A stretch of DNA of 64,000 bases, from NCBI GenBank assembly GCA_964059195.1, contig CAXKWD010000006.1:10346530-10410529 (forward strand), in the 5' to 3' direction. The DNA is from Ectobius pallidus (Eukaryota > Arthropoda > Insecta > Blattodea > Ectobiidae). Positions 1 through 10,625 of the stretch are shown here, in pieces. The notes beneath the pieces were generated by a model. The model was given only the letters and a program-made list of their open reading frames with translations. It searched no databases and was not told the DNA's origin. Made by a program: the position numbers and the translations under genes. Each line of letters begins with the position of its first letter. Position 1 is the first letter of the stretch.

Positions 1-1091
1 ATGTGAACTGAAAATATTTTTAGAAACATGTCTATTGGAAGTTGTTACAACAAGGAGGAAGAAGTAACTGTGCTGTTACTTGCGATTGTCCCTTCACATT
101 TCAGTTACAGTAAAACCAAAATATTCGTGACTCTTTTTGAGAAAAAGTTTAAGTCGACAACTTAGTGCATAATTGTGCTCATTTATCGAATTTATAACAT
201 ATATATGACGTTAAGTCACAAATATAACCGAAATATGACCAAAATCATAAAAATGACCAAAATATGACTTTATAGGGAAAGTAAAAACGATCCAATTAGG
301 ATAACAAATGTGAAGTTTGTATTTAATTTGTATTTGCTGCTAGAATGGAGGCCAGGATAAAAATATGACATGTCATAAACATCCTAACCCTATTTATGAG
401 TAAATTTTATTAGTTCTGCAGTCTATGAAATAGTTTACGAGTAATATTTACTAATAACTTAGAGCAATGAACTCATAACTAATATTATTGGAAAATGTTC
501 TTATAAAACAGAAGACTAATAACAATACTAATATTATTACGCATTTGCTTATAATATGAGTATAAAGTTCTATGTAACGTGGCCCTTCACATATCAAATC
601 GATTTTCTGTATGATCATCTCGTTCTGAGTGGTTACAATAAAAACTCCAGGATTCCACACTAAATTGGTACTTGAGATGCTGTGTTAATGGGAAGAATAC
701 ATTTCATGCAATTACGGAACTTCGAAATACAACACGACTTCAAGTATTAGTTATTGGTGCTTTCAAATATTCATATTGATTCTTTTGTATGAAGAAACTG
801 TCGATGGTTTTCTGCATGTTATTTATATTTTAAAACATTTCTCTTTCTAAATCGTATTTTAGCATATTAAATAAATAATGCAAATTATGTTCCACAAAAA
901 TTCTCCCATAAACATGTTAAAAGCCAGCACAGAAAAGAGTAAATTATAGAGACAATTAAGTGTTTTAAATACACTTTTAATATATTTTAAATAAATGTAA
1001 AGATAATGTTACTATACTATTAATTTAAATGCATATGAGTACATCATTAAGCTAGAAATGAACAGTTACAACCACTGAATTTACAGAACGG

Positions 1092-1095
<4 letters not shown>
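1..1095. other. AT-rich intergenic DNA
   Basis: No coding region recognised. Positions 205-290 hold several short AAATATGACC-like repeats, and 343-392 has a CCAGGATAAAAATATGACAT motif loosely like the ends of the hAT-type elements seen later (CCCGGATATTGATGACAT at 57 kb). This may be an eroded hAT end, but no partner end or target duplication was found. Confidence 0.5.

Positions 1096-1123
<28 letters not shown>
1096..1123 (+). repeat. poly(A) tract, 28 nt
   Basis: An uninterrupted run of 28 A. It could be the tail of an old retrotransposed sequence; no recognisable body lies upstream. Confidence 0.8.
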
Positions 1124-1124
<1 letters not shown>

Positions 1125-3340
1125 TTTGGCAAGACAAAAGGCGGTGGAAATTATCACAGGAAGGAAAGAGGAAGAAAAGATCGATTGATGAGATTATTCT
1201 TCTCTGATATTCAGTTTAAATGGTTATAAAATTCAGTGACATAGTGGCAATGAGTTATGGAAAATAAACAAGTCCTACAAGTCTGGCGTTAGCCGTTGTG
1301 ATTGAAGAAACCATGAGGTATGATTTGAACCTAGGACCTCTTCCCTATTACCCTATACCACCTCGCTTTAATAGATTTTGGTGTGTTCATTACGACTGAA
1401 GTAAACTATTTAATATAGTGTTTTATGATAATTATTCAAAATTCGTCCCTCTTTTAAACTTTATAAGTTAATTTTATAAATAAAAACATTAATTTGTTCA
1501 CAAAGGTTTCACTTCCAGTAATTCTTAAAGAATAAAATATAGGCTAATAGTTACAGATATTTATGTTATTTACACACGGAATATAGCAACATTCTTGTTT
1601 CCCAGCCATCCATACTAATGTTCAGGGAGCATTCTAAAGGGACTATCTGATGTAAGACAAAATTAGACTCTGTCGCTTGTCCAGTACATTTCAGCCTAAC
1701 TAGGACGTTATGAAAATAGTCTCTTTGTAATCTACTAGAAAAAAGCCACGGTTAAAATGATGCTTAAATACGAAACTACAGGTCTAGAATCCTGAATGCA
1801 CATTTACAAAAGTCAGCGCTGGCTTCATAAATTTTTACTTAAAATATCTAATCATATACTATCGCTTTTTTCTTTAGAATATAATTCGTTCCTACCAGTA
1901 CTTAGATTTCAGAAATTAATTATATCGTAAGTTTTATGCAGTTCCAAAGCTACCTGTGAACACTGATAATACGTATTGTTTCTCAACTGTTTGATGACAG
2001 ATGAATATGATGTGAATTTTATTTGATAAATTCAGTGTAATTTTCAGAAATTATATAATTTTTCAAGGAAAGGAGAGGTTTGTTTGGATTTTTATTGTCC
2101 GCGATACTTCCAGGGTTAAACTATCAATATATTATAGCTGGTGCCCGCGGCTTCGCCCGCCATTATTAATTGACTCCAGGATTTTTAAGAAATTTACACT
2201 GGCAGTTTATTAAAAATGTTTGTGGTTCAGAGCTATGAAAATTTTGAGTAAAAATAAAATTATAATATTTGTTCATTGTGTTCATTGTGTTCATTTTGTA
2301 CTCTTCGTGAAAGATTAGACTGCGAGAGACGAACATCGCCGAGTATACCCGATGTCTCATGAAATGAGGGAGTGAGCACGCTATTTTGGGCCGTTCAATT
2401 GTATAAGAGTAGATGTTGTGCTATCAATGTAATTAATTATTTAGGTATCTAGCATTCGTCACGAGATCAAAACAAATCAAGGTCGAAAACAATAGAGGTG
2501 GCTTATTTGATTTGATCTAATAATATAAAACACTGAAATGATTCTTGAAATATTTTATCTTCCAAGAAGAGACTTCCTACTTTAAAATTTCTCGTTCCAA
2601 TTCCAAGTCTCTCTTCAAAACTATAAGACATTAAAGGAGTACAATTTACAATTTTCAAAAATATTTTTGAGAATAACATTGTTCAAAATATTAAACTTTT
2701 TTGCTTTATTTTGATGAAAAATATTATTTATTACTGCATCTGCATTATTTTCAGAGTTACGAATATAAACGAAAAATGCTGCAGTTGCTGTGAGTCATGT
2801 GTGTAATTCAATGTTATGTGTCTACCGCTCTTGTTACATGTACTATCGCTGCTTTTAGAACTGTTTAGTGAAAGAATATTAAACAGAACTTTAAGAATTT
2901 TTTTGTGCAAGGTGCCATATATAGGGCCATAATGTACAAGAATGATCAGGACCTAGGCTACATATAAACAGTTTGGGAATTTAAAATCTTGAAAATATTT
3001 TAGATAAATAAAATTTAAACGTATATAAACATATTTACTGCAGACGTGATAGTGAATATTCTTGTATATTATTTTTTAAGATCTCAAATACAAAAGAACG
3101 GTTAATATTAAAAATATTGTTTGCGTTAAGAGAGAATCGCTAAATTCTCACATCGCAAATATCTGGTATTTTCACTAATTATTTCACAAAATTAATTGAA
3201 ACTTGAAATTTACGCATGTAAATTAAGCATATGGTCTACATTTGAATGCTTTAGGCTGTACCTTCCTTCTCAGAAGGACAATTATAACAAAATTAATGCG
3301 AGGAAATGTGTAAATTATGAAAGAAACGAAGATAGAAACG
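1124..3340. other. AT-rich intergenic DNA with faint SINE and Helitron traces
   Basis: No gene seen. Around 1285-1375 the minus strand has a possible tRNA-derived B box (GGTTCAAATCA) next to a GAGGTGGTATAGGG head, so it may be a worn SINE. At 2133-2165 the minus strand carries GGCGGGCGAAGCCGCGGGC followed by ACCAGCTATAAT, the same terminus type as the element ending near 56664. Confidence 0.45.
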
Positions 3341-3344
3341 TTCT

Positions 3345-3545
3345 AGGAGGTTGAGGCTCCCAGATTTTGGACATTCGGCATGTGAAGGTGCCTTTACCCC
3401 TAGGATTGCTCCTGGTACTCATTTCTGTTAGAGGCTGAGTCGACCCAGGGCCTTAGCGCCACCAGAAGGATTAGGCCTATTGGAAAACTCCAACGACTTC
3501 ATCGGGAATCGAACCCGCGATCTTCCGGTTTTACCCCCGAAATAT
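3345..3545 (-). mobile_element. SINE-like fragment with tRNA-type B box
   Basis: The minus strand reads CGCGGGTTCGATTCCCG, a good match to the RNA polymerase III B box of tRNA-derived SINEs, followed by a GC-richer body of about 150 bp unlike its AT-rich surroundings. No convincing A box, tail or target duplication was found, so family and limits are approximate. Confidence 0.4.
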
Positions 3546-4250
3546 AATACCATATGATAATGTACTTTGAAAAAACGCAAAATATGCCGATCTAATATAA
3601 TTATCTGGTACATAATTCGTTAGACGTCTTAACAAAAAAATTACTCTTGATAGCTTCACACTTACATATTTTATATGATTTTCCCAAGCAAGTTTTATAT
3701 CCATGTACACACTCAGAAATTTCTCACTAACTGAGTCCTCACAAGGTAACTTGCCAATTAGACTAACGTTTTAATTGTTGGGGTTTAGTTTCATTGAGCA
3801 TAAATCCGTCGACTCTAAACCAGCAAGATGGTACAATCTTGTTCTAGAATTGTACAATTGTACTGATGTACAATTTGTACTAATTTTTAGGGTGTCAAGA
3901 TCTGCATTTTTATTAATAATAGTTGTGTCATCAGCATATCAAACGGAATACCGATCTTAGAACTCAGAATTCTTTATCGTCTTTAAGAATATACAATTTT
4001 ACAATTATAAACGTCAAAATATACAAATAGAAAATTAACATTTGACATATTTCAAGCCGAGGCGAGGGGTAGATAACTATAACCTTCCATTACAATTTTC
4101 CTTCCTGGAACTGGAAACATCGTTAAATACACTTACTTTTGTTCAAGAAATTGATTAAGGTGTGAAATTAGTAGTTTTGAAACTCTATCTTATTTTTACC
4201 CATTACAATCAATTGTTCTTTTTTATTACGCTTAAAACACGACAGCTCCT
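3546..4250. other. intergenic DNA, nothing recognised
   Basis: AT-rich sequence without a convincing gene or repeat boundary; the short open frames here have no recognisable domain. Confidence 0.5.
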
Positions 4251-4324
4251 ACGTGTTCTATATCCTTGAGTCCCACTCAACACAGGATCTACAGAACGAG
4301 ATAACTACATCTACATCTACATCA
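4251..4324 (+). repeat. dispersed repeat copy 1 with (ATCTAC)n tail
   Basis: ACGTGTTCTATATCCTTGAG through ACAGAACGAGATA followed by ACATCTACATCTACATC. The second copy at 4899-4972 has the same orientation. A conserved body ending in a short tandem tail is typical of the 3' ends of some non-LTR retrotransposons or SINEs. Confidence 0.6.
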
Positions 4325-4898
4325 GCCATATTATGGTTCTGAGTGAAGTAGGATGAGCAACTGCGAAGCAGGATGACCAACTGGTTTTCTTGCAATGAAA
4401 AAGGTAGTGGCAGGTAGATTCTATTTTAGTGGGAGTTCAGTTAGGTTAGGCTTGTCAGGTTATGAACAGTGATATTAGTATTGTAAGGCATACCGAATTC
4501 ACGTATTTCGAAAATGTGCCATATTATATCTCCTGCGAGATTTGTTTTGTTGGTCAACCTGTTTACCCACACAAGATGACCGTCAGTTATGTTATTGTCA
4601 TGAATTACGTATTTTAAGGTATGAGAATTACAGGATGTATTCTTATATACCAAATTTCGCACCTAATTATATTCCTTGCACCTAGGGACACATTTTTAAT
4701 GTTGTTCCGTTTAGTAAAACTTAAAAGTGTAATGCTAAACTGATAGGGTGATATATTCATTAATGTCGTAAAACAGTCGCAAAGCCATTTTTATAAACTT
4801 TCCTTAAAAATTTTAAAGTCTAAAAGTTTACAATCATTATGTAATTTGTTAAACAGTTTAAATATTGTTGTTATAACATGGATGTTTATTCTGAGCTG

Positions 4899-4972
4899 AC
4901 GTGTTCTATATCTTTGAGCCTCGCTCAACAAAGGATCTACAGAACGAGATATCTACATCTACATCTACATGG
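4899..4972 (+). repeat. dispersed repeat copy 2 with (ATCTAC)n tail
   Basis: Same 74-bp unit as 4251-4324 with a few substitutions, again ending in ATCTACATCTACATCTACAT. Two truncated 3' ends in direct orientation 650 bp apart suggest independent insertions of one family. Confidence 0.6.
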
Positions 4973-5559
4973 AGAAACAGTTTTGACATTTGGCTAGCCT
5001 ACTGTAAGGAACATCTAACATAAACTGGTTTTTAGTATTATAATAATGGATTTCTAATCTATCTAGAGTTCTTGTCCACATTTAGCAAATATAAGAAAGC
5101 ATAAATTTATCTCAGTCAATATACCACTTTTCTTAAATAAAGGCTTTTGCAAAGTTCTTTGAAAGGGGCCTTATTTATTACTCTCAAAGCTTTCTTCTGT
5201 AGCAACAAACTTATTTATATGGCAGCTGCTTCCCCATAGAATTAGACTGTAATTCAAAACAGATGAAAAAATCCGAAGTAGCCTAACAGCCATTTCATAA
5301 TTACGGGTGGGATATTCTAGCACATTATAAAAACTATTTTTGTTTATTACATATCATAGATAATAAACTAGAATTGGTTCTTCACATTCTGTAAAATTTA
5401 CAATGCTTTTTCCTCCACACTACATGAAAAGCATTATCTATAATTTATTTTAAATATTTTAAATTTGTTTTTCAAAATCTGTTATGGGTGGGACATAATT
5501 TGGACAATGATTTTAATGATGCACAAAAACAGTTCATTTACTCTTCTGCTATTACTGTT
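4973..5559. other. intergenic DNA, nothing recognised
   Basis: AT-rich; no gene or repeat boundary seen. Base composition changes near 5560-5590, where the presumed 5' UTR of the LINE begins. Confidence 0.4.
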
Positions 5560-5719
5560 AGCGTCACTATGACGCTTTGACGTCGACCAGTGCGGACGTG
5601 CCGTGCAGAGCTCCTGCATTCCTGCCTGTGAACTGAACCTCAATAGATACGCGCTTCATATGTGAGGATTAGGCTACAAGTTTTATATTGTAATTGCTCA
5701 ATTGTAATAATCTAATAAA

Positions 5720-6985
5720 ATGGAGGGCAAAAGTAAAGCTCCTAAATGTGGCTTTTGTAATAAGGTTGTGAAAGAAGATAGTGAGGCAATCCAGTGTTTA
5801 TTAGACTGTGAACAGTGGTATCATATTTATTGCGTAGGGTTAGATAAAAAAGAATATGTTAGACTCTCAGGGTCTGATGAAGAGTGGGCATGTAATAAGT
5901 GTTCCCTAATAAAATCAAATTCAATGTTAAAAGATGAAATAAAAAACTTGAATGAGGTTATAGTGGCACTACAAGCTGACTTTCAAGAATTACAGCAGAG
6001 TTATGAAGCTGAGAGGAAACAAAATGCTAATCTTGCTGAGATGTATCTAAAAAAAGAAGAGGAAATAGCCAAACTAAATTATCAAGTCTCTGAAATAGTG
6101 AATTTGAAAAGCAAGCCGGGTTCTAGGCCCTCGCCCGGAAAGAACAGCTCTTTTTCATTGAATGCGTTGGACTTGAAAGATTTTCCTCCATTAGCGTTGC
6201 AAAACCGTTTTGCCTGCCTGGAATCTTCAACGGACTTTGATGACGAGGCGCCAAACTGTAACACCCAGTCAAGAGGAAAAAGAAAACAAACAAGAACTTT
6301 ATATCCGGATCAAAGCAGGTATGAGTCATCCCTATCAAGGTCTAGTACTCCTATAATTAGGCCAAATATTGATAATGAACAACATTCGGATACAAAAAAG
6401 AGTCAGTCCATATCTAAGTTACCTCAACAAAAGAGTAAAATTAAGGTGTATCATTACGCAGATAGCCAGGGAAGAAATCTATATAAGGAATTAGCGAATG
6501 AATGTAACCTTACTATCACCTCAATGGTGAAGCCGGGAGCTAAAACTAAAGATATAATACCAGAGGACTGTAGAGATCTCTGCAAAAAAGACTATATGGT
6601 GATACAAGCTGGATCCAATGATATTTGTACGAACGATGCAAGGGAGGCATTGGTAACCCTAAAAAGAAAGCTAGGGATCTTCTATAACACCAATGTTATC
6701 GTATTTTCAATTCCACGCCGGTATGATCTGGCAAACTGGTCCTGTATTAATAAACTAATTGACAAAACCAACAAAGACATGCAAAAAATATGTAATTTGT
6801 TTCCTCACTGTAATTTTATTGATCTAAGCAAGATAGGAAGAAGATTCCATACAATACATGGCGTACACTTAAATAAACTTGGGAAAAGGTATGTCAGTGA
6901 TAGAATAGTGGAGTGCATAGCAAGCAATCTCTCAAATTCTGAACCGCTTTCTATTATCCCACTTAAAGGACCTTTTTTAGAATAA
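5720..6985 (+). CDS. LINE ORF1: PHD finger, coiled coil, SGNH/GDSL esterase
   Basis: A 421-residue ORF1 protein, expected to bind the element RNA and help form the retrotransposition complex. Residues 10-61 form a complete C4HC3 PHD finger (C10, C13, C26, C30, H35, C38, C58, C61). About 65-125 is rich in E, K, L and Q with coiled-coil spacing. Residues about 130-240 are polar and low-complexity. From about 245 an SGNH hydrolase fold is readable: the ADSQGRNLYKEL block with nucleophile serine, the QAGSNDIC block, and a C-terminal HGVHLNKLG block with the catalytic histidine. This domain order is established for CR1-type ORF1. The frame is intact and starts with the ATG at 5720. It stops only 4 nt after a canonical slippery heptamer, with ORF2 in the -1 frame. 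Confidence 0.88.
   Translation: MEGKSKAPKCGFCNKVVKEDSEAIQCLLDCEQWYHIYCVGLDKKEYVRLSGSDEEWACNKCSLIKSNSMLKDEIKNLNEVIVALQADFQELQQSYEAERKQNANLAEMYLKKEEEIAKLNYQVSEIVNLKSKPGSRPSPGKNSSFSLNALDLKDFPPLALQNRFACLESSTDFDDEAPNCNTQSRGKRKQTRTLYPDQSRYESSLSRSSTPIIRPNIDNEQHSDTKKSQSISKLPQQKSKIKVYHYADSQGRNLYKELANECNLTITSMVKPGAKTKDIIPEDCRDLCKKDYMVIQAGSNDICTNDAREALVTLKRKLGIFYNTNVIVFSIPRRYDLANWSCINKLIDKTNKDMQKICNLFPHCNFIDLSKIGRRFHTIHGVHLNKLGKRYVSDRIVECIASNLSNSEPLSIIPLKGPFLE
6973..6979 (+). promoter_or_regulatory. candidate -1 ribosomal frameshift site TTTTTTA
   Basis: In the ORF1 frame the codons read CCT TTT TTA GAA TAA, so the heptamer T-TTT-TTA has the exact X-XXY-YYZ phase of a -1 slippery site. Slipping back one base bypasses the ORF1 stop at 6983-6985 and enters the ORF2 frame, open from 6967. 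ORF2 has no ATG before its endonuclease domain. I could not define a pseudoknot or stem downstream by eye, so function is inferred from phase and position. Confidence 0.55.
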
Positions 6986-9835
6986 ATAAGAACTTAAATG
7001 GGCATAATTTTAATCTAAAGATTGGTTATATAAACATACAAGGACTAAATAATAAGCATGTTGTTTTAAACAACTATGGTATAGATAATAACTTTGATGT
7101 TCTCTGTGTGTGTGAACACTGGTGCTCGGATGACCACATACCTTTTATTAAACTCGATGATTATGCCTTAAAAAGCAGTTTTAATAGAATGCAGCATATA
7201 CATGGGGGTGTGTGCATCTTTGTGAAGTATGATCTTTTATTAAAATGTAGTATTTTAAATCTTGACAATTTTTGTAAGGACATGGACTTCGAAGCAACAG
7301 GCATTGTATTTAATGATCCGGAATTAGTGGTAATTGCCTTATATAGATCACCCAATGCCAGTGCTCAAATATTTTTAGATAAGCTTGATGAAATGCTTGT
7401 TTATATTACAGGGCCCAAATTTTGTAAATTTAAATGTGTTCTTGGGGGAGATCTTAATTCTGATTTTGATATTACAACAGATAAAAATACAGTACAAGAC
7501 TTTAATAATGTTTTGAGGCAACATCATTTAATTGCTCACAATACTAAACCTACTAGAAATAGGGCCTGTCTAGATAATATTTTCTCAAACATTGAACTAA
7601 CAAATATTACATGTGACGTAACAGTATTTCCCTTCTCTGACCATGAGTGTGTATGGGTACATGCAAAAGAATGGTGTATGAGAAGAAACCTACCTTTAGA
7701 AGTAAAAACCGTTGTAACCAGGCCAATTACTGCTGATAAATTACTTTTATTTAGAAATTCTCTTTTAAGTGTTGACTGGGATAAATTTATTAAGGAAACT
7801 GATCTTTTGAATTCTGGAGAAGCTTTTTTGAGATTTTTTAATATAATATTTCAACATTTTAACACTTGTGTTCCGGAAAAAACATATGTAGTAAAAAGCA
7901 ATACTAAGGGTAAAAATAGGTTTAATTCAAAAATATGGTACACATCTGATCTAGCACAAATGAAAAAAATGCTTCTGGTATTTCTTGATATTAATAGGGT
8001 AAAAAAAACAGAAGCGTCAAGGAAAGTTTATATTGACACTCTGAAGGCATACAAGCAAGCAGTTAATAATGCTAAGATGGAACACAACTCCTTGATAATT
8101 GAGTCCTCTAATAATAAATGTAAAGGGGCTTGGCAAATAATCAAATCTGTTCGGATGCAAAAGCATAAGGAGCCTTTATCAATATCTCCTGATGAAATGA
8201 ATAACTTTTTTTTGGATTCAGTATCCAAGGTCCATGAAGATATCATAGTGCCAAACGTAACAGCCTTGGACCTTATGAAACAAAACTGTATTAATCTCTT
8301 GGACCATGAGACGCTTGAATTTGTGTTCCGTCATGTAACTCCACAAGATGTACATTATATTGTAAATAGCTTCAAAACATCAACTAGCTCAGATACTTAT
8401 GGTTTTACTTGTAATATATTGAAACATTGCATTGATTGCATCTTAGATCCACTTACCTACTGTCTAAATAAATGTATAACTGATGGTAAATTTCCGGATG
8501 TGCTAAAGGTATCAAGAGTCGTCCCGGTTTATAAAAAGGGTTCTAAAGACTGTCCATCAAGTTATCGACCAATTTCACTGGTTCCCTGTCTCTCAAAAAT
8601 TCTTGAAAGCATAATGCACAAGCAATTGTATGAATATCTTCATCAATTCAATCTATTTAATGAATCACAGTACGGTTTTGTAAAGGGAAGATCTACCATT
8701 GGTGCAATGGATGCATTGGTAAAAAAAAATCTTTGTGCCTATGAAAATAAAGACTTTGCACAGGCTACATTTTGCGATCTTAGTAAAGCCTTTGACTGTG
8801 TAAAGCACACTATCTTACTAGATAAACTGAAATATTATGGTGTATGTAAAGAAGCTCTCAGCTTAACTGAAAGCTATTTAATAGGTCGCAAGCAAGTTGT
8901 ATGGGTTGATGGTGTAAGATCGAGTGAGGTGGATGTGAAGTTTGGTGTGCCACAGGGATCAATACTTGGGCCGCTTTTATTTTTAGTTATGATAAACGAT
9001 CTTCCATATGCAGTAAAATGTGACTCCATACTGTATGCAGACGATACAACCTTTTTCCATACTAGCTCTGATATTCAATTGCTCAAAGCCCTATCTCAAT
9101 CTACACTATCGCAAGCATCGTTATGATTCAGGGCAAACGGTTTTCTATTAAACGAAAACAAAACTCAAACTTTAAATTTCAGTCTTAGGGATGGTTTTAC
9201 CAATGTTGATATATCAAGCATAAAGGTTTTAGGCATATATGTGGATAGAAATTTGTCTTGGGAAGACCATATTAATTATATTTCGGGTAAACTATCAAGA
9301 GTCATTTACTTATTGAAGCAGCTCAAAAACCACGTCCCGGCAATGTATGTAAGATCATCTTATTATGCGTTCTTTCATAGCATTATCTCTTATGGCATTC
9401 TATTGTGGGGAAATAGTAAGCATATTAAAAAGATCCTTCTATTACAAAAAAAGGCCATTAGAATAGGCCCTAATATCAAACTCCAATCAAATGGAACACT
9501 GTAAGCCACTTTTTGTTAATTTCAAAATAATGACAATAATAAATTTATATATATATATACAGTAGTAATGTACACAAAAGAGTCTATAACCAACACACAG
9601 TTAAGGCAAGATATTCATCAGTATAATACGAGGAATTGCAACAAAATAGATTTACCATATTGTAGATTAACTAAATCTCTAAAATAGCTACGAAATAATC
9701 GGAATGACTCTGTACAATAAATTACCTATGCAAATAACAAGTGCGTCACCCAAGAAACTTCAAAATTGGCTCTTTAATTGGATTATATCAAACCCCTTTT
9801 ATAGCTTAGATGAACTTCCTGAAGTGATCTCAATT
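6979..9835 (+). pseudogene. LINE ORF2: APE endonuclease and reverse transcriptase, interrupted
   Basis: ORF2 nicks target DNA and copies the element RNA. The reading frame runs from the slippery site: the APE domain begins near 7020 (IGYINIQGL), with CEHW, GGDLNSDF and SDHECVW catalytic blocks. The reverse transcriptase lies at about 8340-9120 with SYRPISLV, DLSKAFDCV, GVPQGSILGPLLF and the catalytic YADD near 9034. An in-frame TGA at 9124-9126 interrupts the thumb; the same frame continues to 9504. After that, homology goes on through at least two frame changes, one at a (TA)n expansion near 9547-9560, to about 9835. An open frame beginning at 7108 starts at GTG, not ATG. The enzyme core is intact but the C-terminus is broken. 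Confidence 0.85.
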
Positions 9836-10063
9836 TAATGAATGCTATAAATTACTATGCCTGTGATATTAAATAAAAATTTTGATCATCTGGTGATAAT
9901 TGTTGTGCATACTTATGTTTTTATGGTTTTTATGGTTAATGATACTTATGTGTATGTTAATAATGGCTTTGTATCTTATTAATGGCTTTATATCTTATTT
10001 AATATGTGACTTTGTCTATTGTTCTTTGAACCCAATGACAATAAAATTTGATTTGATTTGATT
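9836..10063 (+). other. LINE 3' UTR and (TTTGA)n tail
   Basis: Non-coding; an AATAAA lies close to the end and the element finishes in ATTTGATTTGATTTGATTT. Short tandem tails instead of poly(A) are typical of CR1/L2-type LINEs. Confidence 0.65.
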
Positions 10064-10354
10064 TAGGGTCTTAATGTGGTTATTAATGAAGGTATGAAGG
10101 ATTAAATACAAATTATAAACTGTTTCCAGGTTGTCAGAACATTTATTTAACTCATCAATAATAATTTAACAAAACTATCACCATTACGGGTGGGACGAAA
10201 AGTCACTTGTTTGTTATTTTACATAGTAATTAACCACACATATTTTTTGAAGTTAATCTTATACCAAATTATACCAAATTGTACCTTAAGATGCATATTT
10301 TCTCAAATGAAAATGGACTTGGTATTAAAGAGTGTTAAAATCATGCTAAAAATT

Positions 10355-10356
<2 letters not shown>
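10064..10356. other. intergenic or retro-fragment ahead of a poly(A) tract
   Basis: No gene recognised. It runs directly into a 32-nt A run, so it may be the 3' end of an old retrotransposed sequence, but no family is recognised. Confidence 0.35.

Positions 10357-10388
<32 letters not shown>
10357..10388 (+). repeat. poly(A) tract, 32 nt
   Basis: 32 consecutive A, probably a retroposition tail. It lies just upstream of the R2-type element. Confidence 0.8.
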
Positions 10389-10392
<4 letters not shown>

Positions 10393-10625
10393 CTCAACGC
10401 AATAAATAAGTAAATCAACAGATTTTACACACGATATCACTTCAGTTACACCTAAGTCCTTAATATTCAGAGAATATGAGGGTTTAAACTTATTTTTGAC
10501 CACCCAATTACAATAATTTAAAACTTCTCTCTTTGTGGGAAAAATTCCCATATTTTATGAAATGGCTGCTAAGCCGTCAATTTTTCTGAGTGATATACTT
10601 TTGGCAATCATCATACAAGTTATTT

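Larger units (their letters stand above)
5560..10063 (+). mobile_element. CR1-superfamily non-LTR retrotransposon (LINE)
   Basis: A nearly full-length LINE: a GC-richer 5' leader (about 5560-5719), ORF1 with PHD finger and SGNH esterase domain, ORF2 with APE endonuclease and reverse transcriptase, and a 3' UTR ending AATAAAATTTGATTTGATTT, a short (TTTGA)n tail. PHD plus esterase in ORF1 is known from the CR1 superfamily. ORF2 is interrupted late, so the copy is probably inactive. The 5' limit is an estimate. Confidence 0.85.
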
